Source: Acinetobacter qingfengensis (lineage in GTDB: Bacteria > Pseudomonadota > Gammaproteobacteria > Pseudomonadales > Moraxellaceae). From it: a stretch of 64,000 bases of DNA. The stretch lies in assembly GCF_008693185.1 (NCBI RefSeq), contig NZ_VXKN01000008.1, positions 62,001 to 126,000 on the forward strand, read 5' to 3'. The first letter of the stretch is position 1, and each line of letters begins with the position of its first letter. This document shows positions 7,440 through 16,502 of the stretch, piece by piece. Made by a program: the position numbers and the translations under genes. The notes under the pieces are model-generated. The model saw only the letters and a list, made by a program, of their open reading frames with translations, was not told the origin of the DNA and made no database searches.

Positions 7440-8786
7440 TTATCTATACATAGTTTCTGATAATTTAAAATTATTCTTTCCTGATGATTTGACCTGATAC
7501 AGCATTTTATCCGCTTCATCAATGATTACTGCATAATTTTTCAGATGTAATTGCTCAAATCTTGCAACACCCACACTAATGGTGCAATCAATAGTAATAT
7601 CTTGATCATAATATGGCGTTTGCTGGATTTTTTGCACAATTTGATGACAAATTTGCTTTAATCGCTGATCTTCAACCTGATTAAGTAGAATTAGAAATTC
7701 TTCTCCGCCCCAACGAAAGATGATATTTGGAGAACAGATACAGGATTTTAAGATTTTGGAAATATGTTGAATCACCATATCTCCAGTATAATGTCCATGA
7801 GTGTCATTAATTTTTTTGAAATCATCAATATCGATCAATAAGATCGCACCATTTTTAGGATTATAATCAGAGTTTAGAATTTTTTTCTTCATATAATGGC
7901 GATTTTTTAAATCTGTAAGTAAATCCTTATATGCAATATTAGCGACATATAAATATAAACTTTTGCTAATCTGCTGTAATTCACTAAAAAATATAAAAAT
8001 AATAACTAAAGATATATACCTTACCCGAAAATCGCCTAATATAGGATTATTGTTAATTTGCTCATCGAACCAAATTGGATTCATAATGGGTACTGCCACA
8101 ACGATTGAGCAACCTAATGTTAATAAGCCAAGGACGAAAGAAAAACGAATAAAATTATATCGGATACAGAAATATAATGCTGCGAAAGGTAAGAAAAAAG
8201 CATTTTGCAAAACCACACTTTTTACAGCAATGAACTGAAAAACAACAAATCCCAGAAGAATGATATAATCATACCATTTAATTTCCTTATATTTATGAAT
8301 ACCATATAATAAACTTACTAAAGCCAAACCCGTTGATAATTGCTCTAGCGCATAATCCAAAAAATTATTAAATCCAGAACCATATTGAAAAACACAGGCA
8401 AATATCAGTGCAGCAACAATAGTGCTTGCTGTATTGGGTAAAGTGAGTAGAACTGCTCGCCTGAACTTTAGTCTTAAAATATATTTTGCTAAATAATAAT
8501 ATGCCCAAATAAATAAAATTGCTTGCAAAGCAGCAATCATTGATAAAAGAATTTTATATTTTAAAGGCTGAAAATGATCAAAAAAATAAGAGGCCAAAAA
8601 AATAGCACTGAAGCTATATAAAAACATACAAAAGTAATTATTAATTTTTTTACGCAAACGAATCAGATATACCGAAACAAAAACGTTAGCAAACCATAAA
8701 GGAATCAGAACAAATTTGGCAGCAATGATAAAAGAAAGGCTGGCAAGGAAGAAAGTACTTATCCATAAAAGTACTAGTTTTTTCAT
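7440..8786 (-). CDS. Membrane-bound diguanylate cyclase (GGDEF domain)
   Basis: The 448-residue protein has roughly eight hydrophobic segments over residues 1-265 and a C-terminal GGDEF domain. The active-site loop is GGEEF at 360-364, within FRWGGEEFLILL, so it should be catalytically competent for making c-di-GMP from two GTP. The RxxD product-inhibition site normally five residues before that loop is absent (CSPN stands there). The membrane part does not match a named sensor domain I can recall. A good AGGAG lies before the ATG. Confidence 0.9.
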   Translation of the reverse strand: MKKLVLLWISTFFLASLSFIIAAKFVLIPLWFANVFVSVYLIRLRKKINNYFCMFLYSFSAIFLASYFFDHFQPLKYKILLSMIAALQAILFIWAYYYLAKYILRLKFRRAVLLTLPNTASTIVAALIFACVFQYGSGFNNFLDYALEQLSTGLALVSLLYGIHKYKEIKWYDYIILLGFVVFQFIAVKSVVLQNAFFLPFAALYFCIRYNFIRFSFVLGLLTLGCSIVVAVPIMNPIWFDEQINNNPILGDFRVRYISLVIIFIFFSELQQISKSLYLYVANIAYKDLLTDLKNRHYMKKKILNSDYNPKNGAILLIDIDDFKKINDTHGHYTGDMVIQHISKILKSCICSPNIIFRWGGEEFLILLNQVEDQRLKQICHQIVQKIQQTPYYDQDITIDCTISVGVARFEQLHLKNYAVIIDEADKMLYQVKSSGKNNFKLSETMYR

Positions 8787-8974
8787 AAACTCTCCTAGTA
8801 TGAATAGAAATTAAAATACTATTTTTATATACAAATAATAGAAAACAAGCGCATGGATTTTTTGTATTTAAACATTAGACAAAGGTCACACCAAGTAATT
8901 TTGTGCAATATCACAAATTTTATACTTAGACTGTGACATCTTAGTCTTATATCTTTGAACTGAGACATTGTAGA

Positions 8975-10858
8975 TTAAACTGCAATGTCAGCTAAATTAC
9001 CTTTTTGTTCTAACCATTGCTTACGATCTGAGGCACGTTTTTTTGCCAGTAATTTATCAAGAAGACCTGCCGTAAATTGTACATCATCCAGATCAAGCTG
9101 TACCAAACGACGTGTGTCTGGATCCATGGTTGTTTCTCTGAGCTGGCTTGCATTCATTTCACCCAATCCTTTAAACCGGGTAATTTGTGGATTTTTATTT
9201 CCCTTAACTTTCTTCAGAATAGCCTCAAGTTCATCATCATCCAGTGCATAGTGGACATCTTTGCCAATATCGATGCGATATAAGGGTGGCATTGCCACGT
9301 ATAAATGCCCATCGGCAACCAATGCCGGAAAATGCCGAACAAATAGCGCACAAAGTAAGGTAGCAATATGTAAGCCATCAGAATCGGCATCGGCCAGAAT
9401 ACAAATTTTACCATAGCGTAATTCGGATAAGTCATCACTTCCCGGATCTACGCCTATAGCGATGGCAATGTCATGTACTTCCTGTGAAGCCAGTACTTCA
9501 TCCGAAGAGACTTCCCATGTATTTAAAATTTTACCTCGAATCGGCATAATGGCTTGGAAATTCTTGTCTCGAGCCTGTTTGGCACTCCCACCGGCAGAGT
9601 CACCTTCGACAATAAATAATTCTGAATCTTCGCGAGTCAAACCTGCACAATCAGCTAATTTTCCGGGTAACGCCGGCCCTGATGTAATTTTTTTACGCTC
9701 AACTTTTTTAGCAGCTTTTAAACGGCGGCCGGCTTTACTAATCGCCATTTCAGCCAGTTGTGTTGCAATTTCAGGATATTGGTTCAACCATAGCGCAAAA
9801 GCATCTTTGGTAATATTCTGTACGATTGCTGCGGCCTCACGACTAGATAGACGTTCTTTGGTTTGCCCGGAAAATTGTGGTTCTTGAAATTTCAGAGAAA
9901 GAATAAAGTTCACACCATCCCAAACATCTTCAGGTGACAATTTTAAATTACGTGGTAACAGATTATGTAATTCACAAAACTCCCTAAGGGCCTCAGTAAT
10001 TCCGGAACGTAGACCATTTACATGTGTTCCACCTTGAGCTGTTGGAATTAGATTGACATAACTTTCCTGAATTTGTTCGCCACCTTCAACATTCCAGCAA
10101 ATTGCAAACTCTGCACTGGATTTATCAATTTTTCCCTGAGTTACAAATGGGATTTCTGGCAGAATCTCCCGATCTTGTAATTCATCTTTTAGATAATCCA
10201 ATAATCCATTTTCAAATTGCCACTGGATTTTTTCATGATTAATTTCATCTAAATAATCAATGTGTAAACCGGCTGCTAAAACTGCTTTGGCTTTTAAATT
10301 ATGTTTTAAAGCTTTTAATGCAAATTTAGCTGTATCAAAATATTTGGGATTAGGCCAGAAGCGAACAGTTGTACCAGTGGCTCTTTTTGGTGCTTTTCCT
10401 TCCAGAATTTGCATCGATTGAATAGGCTCACCATCAGCAAAAAGCATTTTGTAGAGGTTTCCATCACGTTGTACTGTGACTTCAACACGGGTAGATAATG
10501 CATTTACTACCGAAATACCAACACCATGCAAACCACCTGAAAACTCGTAATTTTTATCACTGAATTTACCGCCAGCATGTAATTTGGTCAAAATAATTTC
10601 AATGCCGCTTTGACCATATTCTGGGTGAATATCTACCGGCATGCCCCGTCCATTATCTTCTACTGACAGTGAACCATCCGCATGGACCGTCACCTGAATT
10701 TTATTGGCATGTCCAGCAAGTGCTTCATCTACTGCATTATCAATCACTTCCTGTGCCAGATGATTTGGGCGACTTGTATCCGTGTACATACCGGGACGAC
10801 GCCGAACGGGATCCAGACCTGATAAAACTTCAAGTGATTGAGCAGTATATTGCGACAC
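8975..10858 (-). CDS. parE: DNA topoisomerase IV subunit B
   Basis: The 627-residue GyrB-family ATPase subunit of topoisomerase IV decatenates daughter chromosomes. Seen in order: GHKL ATPase motifs (VIDNAVDEALAG, then EDNGRGMPVDIHPE and GGLHGVGISVVNALS), the transducer, and the TOPRIM domain with EGDSAGGSAKQARD and the DADSDG metal site. It ends with RFKGLGEMNASQLRETTMDP. The length fits ParE (about 630) and not GyrB (about 800), because the GyrB-specific insert is missing. It is transcribed alone, away from the amt gene. Confidence 0.96.
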   Translation of the reverse strand: MSQYTAQSLEVLSGLDPVRRRPGMYTDTSRPNHLAQEVIDNAVDEALAGHANKIQVTVHADGSLSVEDNGRGMPVDIHPEYGQSGIEIILTKLHAGGKFSDKNYEFSGGLHGVGISVVNALSTRVEVTVQRDGNLYKMLFADGEPIQSMQILEGKAPKRATGTTVRFWPNPKYFDTAKFALKALKHNLKAKAVLAAGLHIDYLDEINHEKIQWQFENGLLDYLKDELQDREILPEIPFVTQGKIDKSSAEFAICWNVEGGEQIQESYVNLIPTAQGGTHVNGLRSGITEALREFCELHNLLPRNLKLSPEDVWDGVNFILSLKFQEPQFSGQTKERLSSREAAAIVQNITKDAFALWLNQYPEIATQLAEMAISKAGRRLKAAKKVERKKITSGPALPGKLADCAGLTREDSELFIVEGDSAGGSAKQARDKNFQAIMPIRGKILNTWEVSSDEVLASQEVHDIAIAIGVDPGSDDLSELRYGKICILADADSDGLHIATLLCALFVRHFPALVADGHLYVAMPPLYRIDIGKDVHYALDDDELEAILKKVKGNKNPQITRFKGLGEMNASQLRETTMDPDTRRLVQLDLDDVQFTAGLLDKLLAKKRASDRKQWLEQKGNLADIAV

Positions 10859-11066
10859 GTGATTTATGTTCCTTTGTATTTAATCAATCACAGCCTAGCT
10901 GGATTAAAGGGAATTTTTGCTGCGTTAAGTAAAAGACAGTATAAAGACTTTTTGCAAGAAATCCTGTTAATCAACTGTTTAATATCTGAAATTTTATCGT
11001 GATTTATTATGAAATTACATTCATCAATTTTACGTATTTTTGATTTTGATTATTTTTTAGCAATTT

Positions 11067-11082
11067 TGGTATAGCTTTTGCT
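11067..11082 (+). promoter_or_regulatory. Sigma-54 promoter for the ammonium transporter gene
   Basis: TGGTAT (11067-11072), five bases, then TTGCT (11078-11082) fits the -24/-12 consensus TGGCAC-N5-TTGCA in spacing, including the essential GG and GC. Transcription would start near 11094, giving an untranslated leader of about 90 bases. A perfect odd-centred palindrome (TATTCTTT/AAAGAATA, 11101-11117) lies in that leader. Confidence 0.75.
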
Positions 11083-11186
11083 TAATCTTAAGGAAATTAA
11101 TATTCTTTTAAAGAATATATCAATCCTTTTATTTTAAACCAAGTGAACTGTTGATCAAGATCATTTGTTTATCCAGGGAGTTATAT

Positions 11187-12503
11187 ATGATCTCCAATCT
11201 GTTGAAAAAATTAATGCTTGCCACGCTGTTTTTCTCTCCTGCATTGGCATTTGCAGAGGAAACACCTTTTGATCCAGCATCAACGGTGTGGATTATGATA
11301 TCCGCAATTTTAGTGCTGATTATGTTTATTCCAGGACTGGCACTGTTTTATGGCGGAATGGTACGTACGAAGAATGTGCTGTCTATTTTTACCCAATTTT
11401 TTGCTGTTTCGGGTGTGGTTGCGATTTTATGGGTCAGTTTTGTTTATAGTTTGACTGCTGATAGTACTAATATGGTAGAAGGTGTAACCAATTTAAATAG
11501 TTTTATTGGTGGATTAAACAAAGCTTTTCTTGCCGGAATCACTGAACAATCATTAACTGGTGGTGTACCGGACTATGTCCTGATTGCTTTTGGTCTAACA
11601 TTCGCCATGATTACACCTTGTATTGCACTGGGTGGTTTTGCCGAAAGAATCAAATTCGGTGCAGCAGTAATGTTTGGCGCACTTTGGTTAATTTTGGTAT
11701 ATGGCCCATTGGCACACATGGTTTGGGGCGGTCCCGGTGCCATCATGCATACTTGGGGTGTACTGGATTTTGCTGGTGGCACGGCTGTTCATATTAATTC
11801 TGGTGTAGCTGCATTAGTCGGTGCAATCGTAATTGGAAAACGTAAAGGCTGGCCGACAACACCAATGCCACCACACAATCTGGTCTACACGATGGTTGGA
11901 GCGGCCTTACTGTGGGCAGGCTGGTTTGGCTTTAATGTCGGTTCAGCATTGGCCGCAAATACGACTGCCGGACTGGTTTTACTGACAACAATGCTGGCAA
12001 CCTGTGCAGGTATTTTTGGTTGGATGGTGATTGAAAAAATTCGTACTGGACATGTGACTTCACTTGGACTTGCTTCCGGTGCAATTGCTGGTTTGGTTGG
12101 CATTACACCAGCCGCAGCATTTGTTGGACCATTTGGCGCCATTGCCGTTGGATTCATTACAGGAATCTGCTGTTTCTTCGCCGTAACCGAATTAAAACGT
12201 AAATTTGGTATAGATGATTCTTTGGATGTGTTTGCCTTGCATGGCGTCGGTGGAATGGTGGGTGCAATTTTAACAGGCATTTTTGCTGCACCTGCTCTTG
12301 GTGGTTTGGTCGAAGGTTTATCATTTGGTACACAATTTATTGCTCAAGTCGCAGGTATTCTTTTGACGGTTGTATATTGTGGTGTCATGACATGGATCAT
12401 TATGAAAATTATTGATAAAACCATTGGTTTACGTGTCAGCATTGAAGAAGAGCAACAAGGGTTGGATTTATCTGATCATAACGAACGAGCCTATAATAAT
12501 TAA
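11187..12503 (+). CDS. amt: Ammonium transporter (Amt family), stand-alone copy
   Basis: The 438-residue inner-membrane protein has a signal peptide (residues 1-23, cleavage after AFA) followed by the 11-helix Amt fold. Family landmarks are FYGGMVRTKN, the pore-lining His in GPLAHMVWGGPGA and its twin in DVFALHGVGGMVGA. The ATG at 11187 follows AGGGAG by 6 bases; the frame is open further upstream but lacks a site. It has no PII gene beside it, unlike the copy at 54731. A sigma-54 promoter match upstream implies induction under nitrogen limitation. Confidence 0.95.
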   Translation: MISNLLKKLMLATLFFSPALAFAEETPFDPASTVWIMISAILVLIMFIPGLALFYGGMVRTKNVLSIFTQFFAVSGVVAILWVSFVYSLTADSTNMVEGVTNLNSFIGGLNKAFLAGITEQSLTGGVPDYVLIAFGLTFAMITPCIALGGFAERIKFGAAVMFGALWLILVYGPLAHMVWGGPGAIMHTWGVLDFAGGTAVHINSGVAALVGAIVIGKRKGWPTTPMPPHNLVYTMVGAALLWAGWFGFNVGSALAANTTAGLVLLTTMLATCAGIFGWMVIEKIRTGHVTSLGLASGAIAGLVGITPAAAFVGPFGAIAVGFITGICCFFAVTELKRKFGIDDSLDVFALHGVGGMVGAILTGIFAAPALGGLVEGLSFGTQFIAQVAGILLTVVYCGVMTWIIMKIIDKTIGLRVSIEEEQQGLDLSDHNERAYNN

Positions 12504-12516
12504 TACATGATGAAGT

Positions 12517-12551
12517 ACCTTATTTTCCTCAGTAAAAGGGGAAAATAAGGT
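12517..12551 (+). terminator. Hairpin after amt, terminator-like
   Basis: ACCTTATTTTCC (12517-12528) pairs perfectly with GGAAAATAAGGT (12540-12551) 13 bases after the amt stop. The following sequence is T-rich but has no clean T run, so termination efficiency is uncertain. Confidence 0.6.
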
Positions 12552-12682
12552 CATTTGGTTATTATAAAAAAATCTGATCATAAAACCATTTCAGCATATA
12601 TAAACAATGCACCACAACAGCATTTTCTTGATAGCTTCTGACTGGTGATCGTTATTGCCAAAACAATGCAACCTGACAAAAT

Positions 12683-14137
12683 TTACTGTAAATGATCTGA
12701 GGAAACGGAAGATTTCTGGCGTGTTAGCTCTTTGGAACATTGTTGTGATTGAAACCAGTTTAACCATGAGCTTTGCCCTCTGGATTCAATTGAAACCGTT
12801 GGGATAATCTGATCTTTCAGAATATTTAATTGTTGTACTTGTTCAGCAATTCTGAATTTTTGACTATGAATACATTCCCGATCATTAAATTCACAACGAT
12901 CTAGCGTTGTACCACCACATGGGCCATTCGCCAAACCTTTTGGACACGTTTCTGGACAAATATACAGCGTCTGATCCAAACGACATTGTCCACAACTTTC
13001 ACAACCCACCAAAGCATGTTTACTGGCATGTTCCAAAATTAATAATGTACGCTGAGCCTGAGATTTTTTCCAAAATTTTGCAGAAAACAACCAATATCCA
13101 AAACGCATCGCCAATTTAGAGTGAAAAAATACCGCATGTAATCTAGATAAAAAATAATATTTGGTAATCTGAGCAGCACTTGCAGTTTCTTTGGCACCAT
13201 TTTCAGGGATCTGACCAGATTGTCCATTCACTTGATTCAAGTTCAAATATTTTTGCCAGCATTGTTGCAAAGTCAAATTTTTATATTGCTGTATTGCCTG
13301 TTCCAACTTTGTGATCTGCGTTTTTTTCTCACACCCTGATAAATGAATTCCTGCAAATCCCAAAGCTTTACAAATTAATATATGCAAAGCTGCCCGTTGA
13401 TACATACGTTGCTCTGCAATTTGAGGATCTTGTTGAAATTCCTGCTTTAACTGTTCGAATAAATCAGTTGCAATCACAATACCAGCAACTTTATGTTCAA
13501 TTAAAAATTTTGCCCGTTGATACGATAATGGCATCACACAAGCCATAACAGGCGTTTGCCAACCTTGCTGTTGTCGATATTGCATCAGCCTTTTTAATTG
13601 CTCAATGTCGAATCCTAACTGACAAACGATAAAATCAGCTCCAACCTGAATTTTTTTATGTAATTTTAAATACTGGGCTTGTCGCTCGCTATGGGTGTAT
13701 TTAAATGGATTAAAGGCCACCCCAATATGAAATCGCTGATCATAATTCTTGGCGTACTGCACACTATTTACCGATTCCAGATAGCGACTGCGTAAAGTAG
13801 GATCATCCAGACCAAAATGATGTTGTTTTAATTTATCTCCTGTCAGCATCAGGACATCGAAATGTTGTCGTTGTTGTGCTTGCAATAAAAAAATTTTTAA
13901 CTCTTTTATATCTCGGCCTTTACCAGAATAATGCAAAAGCAGATCAGACTGGACAATATCTTTGGCAATATCCAATGGTGCCCGATCTTCATCGCTATGT
14001 ACACGATCAGCAACTGCCAGACATGCAGGATAACCGGCAATGTGATGAACCAATTCTGGCTTGGCATTCTGTTTTTCAATATATTCAATTGAAAAGCAAA
14101 ATTGCTGTTGGGCAAAATACGTTGAAAGTTTAGACAT
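12683..14137 (-). CDS. Methylenetetrahydrofolate reductase-like protein with cysteine-rich MTHFR_C domain
   Basis: The 484-residue protein joins a MetF-type TIM barrel (residues 1-290; FSIEYIEKQNAK start, VADRVHSDEDRAP, FHIGVAFNPFKY) to a C-terminal cysteine-rich domain (about 370-440) with CESCGQCRLDQTLYICPETCPKGLANGPCGGT in separate pieces. That second part is the MTHFR_C module, which probably binds a metal or Fe-S cluster and occurs with one-carbon and methylamine or sarcosine modules. It lies 234 bases after the FMN subunit gene, same strand. Reaction direction (reduction to methyl-THF or oxidation of a C1 unit) is inferred, not shown. It is distinct from the biosynthetic MetF. Confidence 0.82.
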   Translation of the reverse strand: MSKLSTYFAQQQFCFSIEYIEKQNAKPELVHHIAGYPACLAVADRVHSDEDRAPLDIAKDIVQSDLLLHYSGKGRDIKELKIFLLQAQQRQHFDVLMLTGDKLKQHHFGLDDPTLRSRYLESVNSVQYAKNYDQRFHIGVAFNPFKYTHSERQAQYLKLHKKIQVGADFIVCQLGFDIEQLKRLMQYRQQQGWQTPVMACVMPLSYQRAKFLIEHKVAGIVIATDLFEQLKQEFQQDPQIAEQRMYQRAALHILICKALGFAGIHLSGCEKKTQITKLEQAIQQYKNLTLQQCWQKYLNLNQVNGQSGQIPENGAKETASAAQITKYYFLSRLHAVFFHSKLAMRFGYWLFSAKFWKKSQAQRTLLILEHASKHALVGCESCGQCRLDQTLYICPETCPKGLANGPCGGTTLDRCEFNDRECIHSQKFRIAEQVQQLNILKDQIIPTVSIESRGQSSWLNWFQSQQCSKELTRQKSSVSSDHLQ

Positions 14138-14331
14138 AACTGATCAGGATGAGATAGATCCGGTCAATACAAATTCATTGAGAATAAAGAATTTGTGTTT
14201 ATTGATTGCAATAAGACAATAAATCATGCAAAAAATTTACTGATGCAGAAATTGATCAGTACATGATGTGCAATATTATGCCATATCAAGCAATAAAGTC
14301 ATCCTTGAAGAAAATAACTGATCTAAATTTT

Positions 14332-14369
14332 AAGCGTGTAGCACATGATTTATGCCTACACGCTTTTTT
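14332..14369. terminator. Hairpin at the end of the Mgs-like operon, T run on the plus strand
   Basis: AAGCGTGTAG (14332-14341) and CTACACGCTT (14356-14365) form a perfect 10-bp stem three bases beyond the FMN subunit stop. The T run (14364-14369) lies on the plus strand, so in the operon's own direction the stem is preceded by As and followed by AAAATTT. It may be a weak bidirectional terminator, or an RNA stabiliser between this gene and the MTHFR gene. Confidence 0.55.
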
Positions 14370-14371
14370 AA

Positions 14372-15706
14372 TTAATAAGTGAGTTGTCCCGGTACCCAAT
14401 TGGTTCCAGCAAGAGGAACCCGGGCCATCGCCGCAGACTCTACCGTCAATGCCACCAAATCCTCAGGATCCAGATTGTGTAAATGTGATTTACCACAGGC
14501 ACGTGCCATAGTTTGTGCCTCCAAAACCATTACCCGCAAATAATTGGCAATATGTCGTCCACCTTCGATTGGATCCAGATGACTGGATAACTCTGGATCC
14601 TGTGTGGTAATCCCTGCCGGATCACGGCCGTTTTGCCAGTCATCATAGTATCCTGCCGCTGAACCGATTTTTTTCAATTCATCATCTAAACGAGGATGGT
14701 TATCTCCCAGTGCAATCAGTGCAGCAGTCCCAATGGCAACAGCATCAGCACCTAATGCCATGGCTTTGGCAACATCAGCACCGGTTCGTATCCCACCGGA
14801 TACAATAAGTTGTACCTTACGATGCATTCCCATTTCCTGCAAAGCCTGTATCGCCTGTGGAATGGCAGATAAAATCGGAATTCCAACATGCTCAATAAAT
14901 ACTTCCTGAGTTGCAGCTGTTCCACCTTGCATCCCATCCAGTACAATGACATCTGCCCCGGCTTTGATCGCCAGTTTGACATCATAATATGGGCGGCTAG
15001 CACCGATCTTAACGTAAATTGGTTTTTCCCAGTCAGTAATTTCTCGAAGTTCTGCAATTTTAATCGCCAGATCATCAGGACCCGTCCAATCCGGATGCCG
15101 ACAAGCACTGCGCTGATCCACACCAACAGGGAGAGTACGCATGCCAGCAACACGTTCAGTGACTTTCATACCCAATAACATACCACCGCCACCTGGTTTG
15201 GCACCTTGTCCCAATACCACCTCAATGGCATCGGCTTTACGTAAATCATCCGGGTTCATGCCATAGCGTGAAGGCAGGTATTGATAGACTAATGTAGAGG
15301 AATGACCGCGTTCTTCCGGAGTCATGCCACCATCACCTGTGGTGGTAGATGTTCCAACTACACTGGCACCACGGCCAAGTGCTTCCTTGGCATTGGCGGA
15401 TAATGCACCGAAACTCATCCCGGCAATGGTGACAGGAATTTTCAAGTGGATCGGTTTTTTGGCAAAGCGAGTACCTAAAACTACTTCGGTTCCACATTTT
15501 TCCCGATAACCTTCCAGTGGGTAGCGCGACATGCTGGCACCTAATAATAGCAAATCATCAAAGTGTGGCAATTTGCGTTTGGTTCCGCCCCCACGGATGT
15601 CATAAATCCCTGTGGCTGCGGCACGCTGAATTTCTTGAATGGTCAGACGGTCAAAGGTTGCTGACTCACGTAAAACCGGATCAATATGTGTTGTAGATTG
15701 TGTCAT
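14372..15706 (-). CDS. FMN-binding glutamate synthase-like subunit (MgsC/GlxD type)
   Basis: The 444-residue protein corresponds to the FMN/synthase domain of GltB as a separate polypeptide. It has the ALSANAKEALGRGA and GDGGMTPEERGHSS loops, KPGGGGMLLGMKVT, the YVKIGASRPYYDVK strand, GADVIVLDGMQGGTAA, and the FMN phosphate site SGGIRTGADVAKAMALGADAV split across its C-terminal half. The size fits N-methylglutamate synthase subunit C or GlxD. It would accept ammonia from the amidotransferase subunit and add it, or a methylamine, to 2-oxoglutarate. It follows the GXGXG subunit by 29 bases with GGGAGC before the ATG. Confidence 0.85.
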   Translation of the reverse strand: MTQSTTHIDPVLRESATFDRLTIQEIQRAAATGIYDIRGGGTKRKLPHFDDLLLLGASMSRYPLEGYREKCGTEVVLGTRFAKKPIHLKIPVTIAGMSFGALSANAKEALGRGASVVGTSTTTGDGGMTPEERGHSSTLVYQYLPSRYGMNPDDLRKADAIEVVLGQGAKPGGGGMLLGMKVTERVAGMRTLPVGVDQRSACRHPDWTGPDDLAIKIAELREITDWEKPIYVKIGASRPYYDVKLAIKAGADVIVLDGMQGGTAATQEVFIEHVGIPILSAIPQAIQALQEMGMHRKVQLIVSGGIRTGADVAKAMALGADAVAIGTAALIALGDNHPRLDDELKKIGSAAGYYDDWQNGRDPAGITTQDPELSSHLDPIEGGRHIANYLRVMVLEAQTMARACGKSHLHNLDPEDLVALTVESAAMARVPLAGTNWVPGQLTY

Positions 15707-15735
15707 TATGTTTGCTCCCTCGTCAGGTAATCAAT

Positions 15736-16467
15736 TTAGTAGGCAGATGCATTATCTACTTTGAAGTTATACAACTGGCGAGCCGAGCCATAGCGTTTAA
15801 AGCTGGCAGCATCTTCGGCAAAACCTGCCTGGTCCAGTAGTTGCTGAAGTTCCTGAATATGTTCTTCCCGCATTTCTTTTTCAATACAATCCGAACCCAG
15901 TGATTTCACATTGCCTTTGACGTAGATACGAACTTCATAAAGTGAATCGCCCAATGCATCACCAGCATCACCACATACCACCAATCGCCCGGCTTGTCCC
16001 ATAAAGCAGCTCATGTGACCAATGCTACCACCCACCACAATATCTACGCCTTTCATAGAAATTCCACAACGGGCGCCAGCATCACCTTCGATGACCAGCA
16101 GACCACCATGTGCTGTTGCACCTGCGGCTTGTGAGGCATTCCCTTTGATTCGAACTGAGCCTGACATCATGTTTTCCGCAACCCCAACACCAACATTACC
16201 ATGCACCACGATATCGGCTTGCTGATTCATACCTGCACAGTAGTAACCAGCATGACCTTGTATGTCGATATTGATCGCAGCATTTAAACCTACTGCGATA
16301 TTGTGCTGACCATCAGGGTTGCTGATGGTGCAATGTGGAAGTTGTGCAGCAAGATCAGGAGTATGTAATGCCTGATTAAGCTCCCGAATGCTGTCTGTGG
16401 CCAGATCATAATGTTGTTTTAAACCGTGTTGTTGTTCCAATTGTTCTGCCAATGCTAAACCTGTCAT
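15736..16467 (-). CDS. GXGXG-repeat subunit (GltB C-terminal domain; MgsB/GlxC type)
   Basis: The 243-residue protein has a right-handed beta-helix built of repeated G-x-x-G-x-x-x-G turns (GYYCAGMNQQADIVVHGNVG, GMSFMGQAG-like turns, GDAGDALGDSLYEVRIYVKG), the fold of the GltB C-terminal domain and FwdC. The ATG at 16467 is preceded by AAGGAG; a longer in-frame extension upstream overlaps the amidotransferase gene and is unlikely to be translated. It forms the structural third subunit of the split glutamate-synthase-like enzyme encoded on both sides. Confidence 0.84.
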   Translation of the reverse strand: MTGLALAEQLEQQHGLKQHYDLATDSIRELNQALHTPDLAAQLPHCTISNPDGQHNIAVGLNAAINIDIQGHAGYYCAGMNQQADIVVHGNVGVGVAENMMSGSVRIKGNASQAAGATAHGGLLVIEGDAGARCGISMKGVDIVVGGSIGHMSCFMGQAGRLVVCGDAGDALGDSLYEVRIYVKGNVKSLGSDCIEKEMREEHIQELQQLLDQAGFAEDAASFKRYGSARQLYNFKVDNASAY

Positions 16468-16502
16468 GTGATACTCCTTAATATGCAATGAATTAATAGC
16501 GT

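Noticed and set aside
11885..12280. Long minus-strand frame inside amt
   Set aside because: It is Pro/Ala/Thr-rich because it is the complement of a Gly/Ala-rich membrane protein, and it lacks a ribosome site.
14269..14283. Possible sigma-54 promoter for the MTHFR gene (TGGCAT and TTGCA on the minus strand)
   Set aside because: The spacer is 4 bases instead of 5, and sigma-54 promoters rarely tolerate a change of spacing. It may be a decayed site.
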